A stretch of DNA of 15,574 nucleotides from Anthropogastromicrobium sp963604075 (GTDB lineage: Bacteria > Bacillota > Clostridia > Lachnospirales > Lachnospiraceae). Positions 7,675 to 13,305 of this stretch are shown in pieces. The number at the start of each line of letters is the position of its first letter. Positions within the stretch are counted from its first letter, which is position 1. The position numbers and the translations under genes were made by a program. A model generated the notes under the pieces. It was not told where the DNA came from. It saw nothing but the letters and a program-made list of their open reading frames with translations, and searched no databases. The stretch covers positions 1 through 15,574 of the forward strand of contig CAVCPW010000081.1 in the NCBI GenBank assembly GCA_963604075.1, given 5' to 3'.

Positions 7675-9189
7675 TTACATCGCATGCTCCTGTCGGTATT
7701 TTTCAGGTGCGCTTCCGAAGTATTCACGAAAGCTTTGGCAAAAATAAGAATAATTGGGGTAGCCGGACTGGATACCAATGTCAATCACCTTTTTGCGGGT
7801 GTGAAGCAGGGCATCCTTTGCTTTTTCCATTCGATACTGCCGAATGTATTGTGAGATACTTTTGCCAGTTGATTTTTTAAACAGACGGCTAAGATAATCC
7901 GGCGTTAGATAGACGGCAGAAGCCAACACCTCTGCGGACAAATCCTCACTGTAATGATTCGCAATATACGAGATGGTGCAGGAGACTTCCTTTCGCATGG
8001 AATCCGGGCCAGTGGAGAACGAATCCAGAATCGGCTTTGAGACTTCGGTCACGATGCGAATAATCTCAGTGATATCCGGTTGAAGGTATAAATTGGCGAT
8101 CATGGTTTCAAGTGCAGGAAAATTGCCCCTAGCGTGTTCGGGGAGCGCCGGATAGAGAATGGTCAGCACATTTGAAAAAAGAAATTTTACGTAAATCTGT
8201 GACTGGTTGACGGCAAGCTTATATTTATTAAAAAGATGGTCCAGATATTCCTGCAATAGTGACTGACTGTGCGAGGAGAGTGCATTTTTTATTAAAGGAA
8301 GAAGCTGTGAATCATCCTCCGTGTTTTCTGCGCATTGTGCAGGCTCATCATCTGGCAAAAAGATACGCGTATCCGGCAGGAAAAATCGCTGCTCCATCTG
8401 TTGCTCAAGAAAGGAAAATGCCTGTTTAAAGGATGGATATTCCGACAATGGTTTTGTGATTGCAATGTAGCAGTCTGCTGAGAATGTACTTCGGATATGA
8501 TCAAGCAGACTGGTGCAGAGACGTCTGGTATCGAGAATTGGCGTGCGCACAAATAAAACGGCCTGCTCAGGAGAAATATTGACGGAAACGGCATCGGGCA
8601 GCAGATCCTTTCGCAGACTGTCAAAGAAGGCAGTAGACTGGTGGACCAGAAAATCATTTTTAAAAGCAAACATGAGCATATATCGAAAGGCAGAAAATTG
8701 TTCAAAAACGAAAGGCTCCGCCTTAGACGCATCAAAATTGCCGGAGATGGCAAGCTGTAATGAATATTGGAGCAGAAAGAGCTTCTGATTTTCCTGCTGA
8801 TGCAGGTTTATCTGTTCTTCGTCGAGCTGCCCAATCAATGAGGAGAGCGTTTTGGTGAATTCCTCTGGTACCACTGGCTTTAATATATAATTTTCCACAC
8901 CCAGTGAGATCGCAGTTTTGGCGTAGGCAAAATCGGCATAACCGCTGAAAATAACTGGACGGATCTCTGGGTATTGCTTGAGCGCCTCGCGAATCAGCTC
9001 AAGTCCGTCCATTCGTGGCATTTGTACATCTGTAAATAAAATATGTGCAGGCCAGACCTTCAGAAGTTTCAGCGCTTCTACGCCGTCCTCTGCCTCACGG
9101 ATCTCCAGGGGAAATCCATTATTTTTTAGCAGATAAAGAATGCAGTCTCGCTCATTTTTTTCATCGTCAACAATTAGTATACGGTACAT
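7675..9189 (-). CDS. YesN-type response regulator (REC plus AraC-family DNA-binding domain)
   Basis: A 504-residue response regulator. The receiver domain (1-120) has the acidic pair Asp8-Asp9, phosphoacceptor Asp54 (FTDVQMPRMDG), Ser82 and Lys104 (ILKPV). A long middle region of about 270 residues, typical of YesN relatives, shows no motif I can name. The C-terminus (about 405-504) is an AraC/XylS domain with two helix-turn-helix units: LSAEVLASAVYLTPDYLSRL, then VIDIGIQSGYPNYSYFCQSF with the PEKYRQ ending. It should bind DNA as a dimer on direct repeats and activate a nearby sugar-uptake operon; the divergent transporter and alpha-galactosidase genes are the evident target. The start is supported by GGGGGGAG 8 nt before the ATG. 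It heads a two-gene operon with the kinase. Confidence 0.95.
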   Translation of the reverse strand: MYRILIVDDEKNERDCILYLLKNNGFPLEIREAEDGVEALKLLKVWPAHILFTDVQMPRMDGLELIREALKQYPEIRPVIFSGYADFAYAKTAISLGVENYILKPVVPEEFTKTLSSLIGQLDEEQINLHQQENQKLFLLQYSLQLAISGNFDASKAEPFVFEQFSAFRYMLMFAFKNDFLVHQSTAFFDSLRKDLLPDAVSVNISPEQAVLFVRTPILDTRRLCTSLLDHIRSTFSADCYIAITKPLSEYPSFKQAFSFLEQQMEQRFFLPDTRIFLPDDEPAQCAENTEDDSQLLPLIKNALSSHSQSLLQEYLDHLFNKYKLAVNQSQIYVKFLFSNVLTILYPALPEHARGNFPALETMIANLYLQPDITEIIRIVTEVSKPILDSFSTGPDSMRKEVSCTISYIANHYSEDLSAEVLASAVYLTPDYLSRLFKKSTGKSISQYIRQYRMEKAKDALLHTRKKVIDIGIQSGYPNYSYFCQSFREYFGSAPEKYRQEHAM

Positions 9190-9259
9190 AGTAAAAACTC
9201 CCCCCTCTATGCATTATGCGGCTATTTCGTGGGCTGCAACCACTATAATTTGTGCCTCT

Positions 9260-9289
9260 AGTATAGTAGGAGCGCATTGGGTTTGTCAA
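9260..9289 (-). promoter_or_regulatory. Promoter of the response regulator/kinase operon
   Basis: On the minus strand a perfect TTGACA (9284-9289) and TATACT (9260-9265) are 18 bp apart. The start would fall near 9253, with a 63-nt leader before ATG 9189. Such a near-consensus site suggests steady expression of the sensor system without activation. Confidence 0.8.
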
Positions 9290-9323
9290 ATATATATGAA
9301 TTATAGTCAATAAAAATAAGTTT

Positions 9324-9345
9324 GTCCGCTTTTTTGATATGTTTT
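9324..9345 (+). repeat. Operator-like direct repeat, copy 1
   Basis: The 22-bp unit has the pattern GTSCGY, six T, GATAT, R, TTTT. It matches the copy at 9369-9390 at 19 of 22 positions. A possible -35 (TTGATA, 9334-9339) lies within it, with TATATA 16 to 18 bp further on. It lies between the divergent regulator and transporter operons and is a candidate site for the AraC-type response regulator. Confidence 0.6.
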
Positions 9346-9368
9346 CCGTGTTTTTTATATATACCAGT

Positions 9369-9390
9369 GTGCGTTTTTTTGATATATTTT
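9369..9390 (+). repeat. Operator-like direct repeat, copy 2
   Basis: Second copy of the 22-bp unit, in the same orientation and starting exactly 45 bp after copy 1. It is immediately followed by TTAACA (9391-9396), which could be the -35 of an activator-dependent transporter promoter. A partial unit (six T then ATATAT, 9351-9362) lies between the two copies. Confidence 0.6.
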
Positions 9391-9399
9391 TTAACAACA

Positions 9400-9417
9400 A
9401 AGCAATGCGCAATGCTT
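9400..9417. promoter_or_regulatory. Palindrome made of a tandem 7-mer upstream of the transporter operon
   Basis: GCAATGC occurs twice in tandem (9402-9408, 9409-9415), and the 18-bp AAGCA..TGCTT stretch containing it is palindromic at 16 of 18 positions. It lies just downstream of the direct repeats and within the likely promoter or early leader of the binding-protein gene. It could be a second operator, for example for a repressor; it does not look like a CcpA cre site. Confidence 0.35.
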
Positions 9418-9526
9418 ACAAAACAAGTAAACACCAAGGAAAAACAGAACAAAAAAGTACAGAAACGGACAAAATCCAACTGTACATAACCGAACAAAAT
9501 ATAAACCATAATTGGAGGAGATTACC
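9418..9526 (+). other. A-rich leader of the solute-binding-protein gene
   Basis: The rest of the 337-bp divergent intergenic region is A-rich on the plus strand and holds no reading frame with a ribosome site. TATAAA at 9500-9505 resembles a -10, but it has no matching -35 and would leave only about 15 nt of leader. GGAGGAG (9514-9520) is the ribosome site of the next gene. Confidence 0.5.
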
Positions 9527-11182
9527 ATGAAAAAGAGTTTTGCATTGATGATGACCGCTGCGTTAGCCACCACATCCATTTGTGGAGCTGCATTTGCAGA
9601 TGAGGCAGACAAGGATCCATATGGAAAATATGACGAGCTGATCACATACACCACTGGATATTCATTAACAAATCAGGGAGCTGACGTGCTGTCCGGTACA
9701 CCATATGAGAATGATACACCAGAAAATAACGCATATACTCGTTACCTTAAGAACCTTTTAAATATTCAGAATGAAAATGACTTCGAGGCAACGATGGGTG
9801 ACGATTACAATCAGAAGTTAGCACTTGCAATCGCTAGCCAGAGCCTGCCAGATATCATTCACGTGCCAGATTATTCCACACTGGTAGAGCTGGTTGAAAA
9901 TGACATGATTGAAGATCTGACCGACGTGTACAACGATCTTGCATGTGATACCGTAAAGGAATCCTATGAGAGCTATGGTGATAACAATCCGTTAAATACG
10001 GTTACCTTTGATGGAAAGATTATGGCAATTCCGAAGACCCAGTTAAGCGATGGTCAGGATTTCCTGTGGGTAAGAAAGGATTGGCTGGACAAGCTTGGAT
10101 TGGAAGAGCCATCTACAATAGATGAAGTAGCCGATATGCTTCGCGCTTTCATCAACGATGATCCAGATGGAAATGGAGAGGCTGATACCATCGGTCTTGC
10201 AGTTCGTTCTGATGTATACGGCGGTTACCCGAACAACACCTTTGGAATTGATAACATTTTCACTGCATTTGGTGCATATCCGAGCATTTGGATCGAGGAT
10301 GAGGATGGAAATGCTGTTTATGGTTCTGTTCAGGATGAGATGAAGGATGCCCTGACACTGTTAAACAGCTGGTATACAGAAGGTCTGATTGATCAGCAGT
10401 TCACAACGAGAACAAACGATGACATTGTTGCACTGATTTCCAGTGGAAAGTGTGGTGCATTCATTGGACCGTGGTGGGCACCGTTTAATACCGCATTGAC
10501 TTCCAGCTATGCAACTGATGATGCGGAGTGGATTAATGTATCCGCACCGGTAGGCGAGGATGGAAAGATTCAGGCAATCAATACACAGTCTTATGCAGGA
10601 TTTGTTGCTGTAAGAAAGGGCTATGAGCATCCAGAGATCGCAATGAAGATCGTTAATGTAAATGCCGAGTATTCCAAGCAGGATACAAGCGATGCTTCTC
10701 TTGAGATTCGTGAGAATCAGCCACTTGCATACTTTAACTGGCCACTTTATTGCGAGGTTCAGCCGGGCAACAATGCACAGACAATGACCGAGCATGTACT
10801 TGCAGCACTGGATGACGAGTCTAAGGTAGACACTTTAACTTCTGACGAATTAAGCTACTATCAGTCCGCTCAGAATTATCTGACAGCAGAGGCAGAGGGC
10901 AAAAAGGCAGACTCCGCAGATTATTCTCAGTACATGTCCAGAGTCGTATCCATGTCCCGTATGATCGAGAATCCGGCAGATTTTGTAACACCGGCATTCT
11001 ATGAGACGACCGAGTCTATGGCAATCCGCTGGGCATCCTTAGAGAAGATCGAGATGCAGACTGTTTTAAAGATCATTGTTGGCGAAGAGAGCATCGACGC
11101 ATTTGATCAGTTCGTATCTGATTGGAACAAGGCAGGCGGCGAGATGATCACTGAGGAAGTAAACGAGGCGATTCAGAAGTAA
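9527..11182 (+). CDS. Extracellular solute-binding protein, LplA-like (sugar ABC transporter)
   Basis: A 551-residue family 1 binding protein that should capture an oligosaccharide and pass it to the two permeases downstream. The start is ATG 9527, with GGAGGAG 6 nt before it; a TTG at 9512 is part of that ribosome site. Residues 1-24 form a Sec signal peptide (KK, hydrophobic core, AFA before Asp25). The only early Cys (Cys19) follows Thr-Ser-Ile, not a lipobox, so the protein may be released rather than lipid-anchored, which is unusual for this role in Gram-positives. An EF-hand-like calcium loop, DPDGNGEAD (212-220), resembles those in related oligosaccharide-binding proteins such as Sphingomonas AlgQ2. 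Aromatic patches (for example GPWWAPF) are typical of sugar binding. A stem-loop follows about 115 nt after the stop, probably making this the most abundant product of the operon. Confidence 0.92.
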   Translation: MKKSFALMMTAALATTSICGAAFADEADKDPYGKYDELITYTTGYSLTNQGADVLSGTPYENDTPENNAYTRYLKNLLNIQNENDFEATMGDDYNQKLALAIASQSLPDIIHVPDYSTLVELVENDMIEDLTDVYNDLACDTVKESYESYGDNNPLNTVTFDGKIMAIPKTQLSDGQDFLWVRKDWLDKLGLEEPSTIDEVADMLRAFINDDPDGNGEADTIGLAVRSDVYGGYPNNTFGIDNIFTAFGAYPSIWIEDEDGNAVYGSVQDEMKDALTLLNSWYTEGLIDQQFTTRTNDDIVALISSGKCGAFIGPWWAPFNTALTSSYATDDAEWINVSAPVGEDGKIQAINTQSYAGFVAVRKGYEHPEIAMKIVNVNAEYSKQDTSDASLEIRENQPLAYFNWPLYCEVQPGNNAQTMTEHVLAALDDESKVDTLTSDELSYYQSAQNYLTAEAEGKKADSADYSQYMSRVVSMSRMIENPADFVTPAFYETTESMAIRWASLEKIEMQTVLKIIVGEESIDAFDQFVSDWNKAGGEMITEEVNEAIQK

Positions 11183-11298
11183 AAATAATACGCAAAGTAA
11201 AAATAATAAGCAATACGAAACAGTACAGAATAATAATACAGAATGAAAAAAGAAATCAGTAATACAGAAGTAAAGTGAAATTGTAATAAGAGGTATCG
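11183..11298 (+). other. A-rich spacer with three TACAGAA repeats
   Basis: This untranslated stretch is almost free of C and very rich in A. TACAGAA occurs at 11224-11230, 11237-11243 and 11263-11269, each with AATA or CAGTA context. It looks unstructured and leads into the stem-loop before permease 1. No reading frame of note is seen. Confidence 0.5.
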
Positions 11299-11333
11299 GC
11301 CGGAGTCAAATGATTTTTGGCTCCGGCTTTCTC
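11299..11333 (+). terminator. Intra-operon stem-loop, likely leaky terminator or mRNA stabiliser
   Basis: GCCGGAGTCAAA (11299-11310) pairs with TTTGGCTCCGGC (11316-11327) over 12 bp with one G-T wobble and a 5-nt loop. It is followed by only TTTCTC. The weak T tract and the permease ribosome site only 10 nt on suggest partial read-through, giving more binding protein than permease. Confidence 0.75.
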
Positions 11334-11350
11334 AAAAAAGGAGGAACCGC

Positions 11351-12268
11351 ATGAGTCAGGCAGCAAGTAAGAAAAAGAAACGTCTGGGAAGAGAAGAGCT
11401 TACGCTTAACCTTATGATCCTTCCAGGCCTGATCATTTTAATTATATTTGTGTTTGCACCGCTCGTTGGTTCGCTGATGGCGTTCGAAAATTATGTTCCG
11501 GCCAAAGGTCTTTTAAAGTCAAAATGGGTCGGACTTAGCAATTTTGAATTCATTTTCAGCCTTCCAGATAGCAAGCAGGTGTTTATGAACACGCTGATCA
11601 TTGCATTTTCCAAGTTGGTGGTCAACATTTTTGTTCCAGTCACATTTGCCATTTTATTAAATGAAATTCGTGTAAATGTTTGTAAGAAGATTTTCCAGAC
11701 GGTTGTCTACCTTCCACATTTCCTGTCATGGGTTGTGTTGGCAACTGTTGTCACCAATATGTTTTCATTGGATGGACCGATCAATGCGGTAATCAGTGCG
11801 CTTGGCGGTAATCCGATCTATTTTCTTGCAGATAATAAGTGGTTCCGTACCGTTATCGTTGGAACAGATGTCTGGAAAGAGTTTGGTTACAATTCTGTTG
11901 TTTATCTGGCAGCCTTAACAGGCATTGATCCGGGACTTTTCGAGGCGGCCTCCATTGACGGAGCAAACCGTTTTAAGCAGATTTTGCATATCACCGTTCC
12001 GGCACTGCTTCCAACAGTTGTGTTGATGACGGCGTTAAACCTTGGAAATATATTAAATGCAGGATTTGATCAGGTATTTAACCTGTATAACCCAATCGTT
12101 TATGAGACAGGCGATATCATTGATACTTACGTTTATCGTATTGGTATGGTGGAACGTCAGTACAGCATTGGTACCGCAGTCGGTCTGTTAAAATCGGTAA
12201 TCAGCTTTATTCTGATTCTGGGCGCAAATAAGCTGGCACAGAAGACAACTGGTTCCGGTATATTCTAA
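11351..12268 (+). CDS. ABC sugar transporter permease, LplB-like
   Basis: A 305-residue inner-membrane permease of the binding-protein-dependent family (PF00528). It has a charged N-terminus (KKKKR), a first membrane segment at about 20-45 (MILPGLIILIIFVFAPL), and about six membrane segments in all. The EAA loop that docks the ATPase begins at Glu198 (EAASIDGANRFKQI, followed by TVPALLP). AAGGAGG lies 6 nt before the ATG. It pairs with the next gene (19 nt gap) to form the heteromeric channel fed by the upstream binding protein. No ATPase gene is present in the locus. Substrate is inferred as an alpha-galactoside from the GH36 gene downstream. Confidence 0.94.
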   Translation: MSQAASKKKKRLGREELTLNLMILPGLIILIIFVFAPLVGSLMAFENYVPAKGLLKSKWVGLSNFEFIFSLPDSKQVFMNTLIIAFSKLVVNIFVPVTFAILLNEIRVNVCKKIFQTVVYLPHFLSWVVLATVVTNMFSLDGPINAVISALGGNPIYFLADNKWFRTVIVGTDVWKEFGYNSVVYLAALTGIDPGLFEAASIDGANRFKQILHITVPALLPTVVLMTALNLGNILNAGFDQVFNLYNPIVYETGDIIDTYVYRIGMVERQYSIGTAVGLLKSVISFILILGANKLAQKTTGSGIF

Positions 12269-12287
12269 AGAAAGGGAGATAAGTAGC

Positions 12288-13163
12288 ATGAAAGCAAAAC
12301 CAGGAAAAATAGTTTCTCAGATTCTCATCTGGCTCGTTGTTCTTTTATTTGCACTGAGCTGTCTGCTGCCACTTTTAAACATGGTAGCCATCTCCCTGAG
12401 TGGAAGTGACGCAGTTGCGGCAAATAAAGTTGGCCTGTGGCCGGTAGACTTTACCATCACTACATACAATAAGCTGCTCGGTGATTCCCAGTTCTGGCAT
12501 TCGTTCTGGATTTCTGTAAAGCGAGTGGTACTTGGAACACTGATCAATATGTTTTTTACAATCTCGATGGCATATCCGCTCTCAAAGAATAAGAAGCGTT
12601 TTCGTGCCAGAGAAATCTACATGAAGATTGTCATTTTTGCAATGTTGTTTAATGGTGGTGTCATTCCGTTATTTATGGTAGTCAGCAAGCTTCATTTAAA
12701 CAATACAATTTGGTCCCTTGTTCTTCCGGGTGCCGTTCCGGTATTCAATGTGATCCTGTTAATTAACTTCTTTAAGGGAGTTCCGGAGTCTCTTGATGAG
12801 GCAGCCAGAATCGACGGTGCAGGTCCGATCACCGTTTTGTTAAAGGTGTATCTGCCAATTTCTCTTCCAGCATTGGCTACTGTTGGCCTGTTTGCAATTG
12901 TAAACCATTGGAATGATTATTTCTCAGGTTTGATCTATATGAGCAAGGCGTCAATGTATCCGCTGCAGACTTATATCCAGCAGCTGACCGTTGATTTGAC
13001 ACAGATCACGGATGCAGATCAGTTAAAGCAGTTATCTGCGTTAAATAACCGTTCCTTTAACGCGGCAAAGATTGTAGTTTCCACGATTCCGCTGTTAGTG
13101 ATCTATCCATTTCTGCAAAAATATTTTGTAACAGGTATGGTAATCGGTGCTGTAAAAGAGTAA
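12288..13163 (+). CDS. ABC sugar transporter permease, YtcP/carbohydrate type
   Basis: A 291-residue partner permease of the same family, with about six membrane segments; the first is at about 10-33. Its EAA loop starts at Glu171 (DEAARIDGAGPITVLLKVYLP) and is followed by LPALATVGLF. The C-terminal part (YPFLQKYFVTGMVIGAVKE) ends in the form usual for carbohydrate permeases of this type. GGGAG precedes the ATG by 9 nt. It is co-transcribed with the LplB-like gene. A 142-nt gap containing two stem-loops separates it from the alpha-galactosidase gene. Confidence 0.94.
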   Translation: MKAKPGKIVSQILIWLVVLLFALSCLLPLLNMVAISLSGSDAVAANKVGLWPVDFTITTYNKLLGDSQFWHSFWISVKRVVLGTLINMFFTISMAYPLSKNKKRFRAREIYMKIVIFAMLFNGGVIPLFMVVSKLHLNNTIWSLVLPGAVPVFNVILLINFFKGVPESLDEAARIDGAGPITVLLKVYLPISLPALATVGLFAIVNHWNDYFSGLIYMSKASMYPLQTYIQQLTVDLTQITDADQLKQLSALNNRSFNAAKIVVSTIPLLVIYPFLQKYFVTGMVIGAVKE

Positions 13164-13182
13164 AATAAAATTATCTGCTTAT

Positions 13183-13227
13183 CGATTGCAAAAAGGGTGA
13201 TTCGTGAGAAAATACACCTTGCAATCG
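13183..13227 (+). promoter_or_regulatory. Intercistronic stem-loop 1 before alpha-galactosidase
   Basis: CGATTGCAA (13183-13191) pairs with TTGCAATCG (13219-13227), and GGTG (13196-13199) with CACC (13215-13218), leaving AAAG unpaired on one side: 13 bp with a 15-nt loop. There is no T tract, so it is not a plain terminator. Confidence 0.6.
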
Positions 13228-13241
13228 GTAACAATTACAAG

Positions 13242-13280
13242 GATGCCAGAGCGTAGAAACACATTTTTATCTCTGGCATC
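13242..13280 (+). promoter_or_regulatory. Intercistronic stem-loop 2 before alpha-galactosidase
   Basis: GATGCCAGAG (13242-13251) and CTCTGGCATC (13271-13280) form a perfect 10-bp inverted repeat with a 19-nt loop. It ends 13 nt before the ribosome site AAGGAG (13294-13299). There is no T tract. mRNA processing, stabilisation or control of ribosome access are possible roles. Confidence 0.65.
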
Positions 13281-13305
13281 GCGTGATAATGGAAAGGAGA
13301 GGAAA

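Noticed and set aside
9272..9410. 8-bp inverted match GCGCATTG/CAATGCGC between the regulator promoter and the transporter control region
   Set aside because: An 8-bp match between two places in a region of this size is expected by chance about half the time; no further extension is seen.
9418..9505. CcpA cre site or strong constitutive promoter directly before the binding-protein gene
   Set aside because: No sequence close to the cre consensus was found, and TATAAA at 9500 has no partner -35 at a proper distance.
13204..13305. N-terminal extension of the alpha-galactosidase from GTG 13204
   Set aside because: It runs through a perfect 10-bp stem-loop and adds non-family residues; AAGGAG lies 6 nt before ATG 13306.
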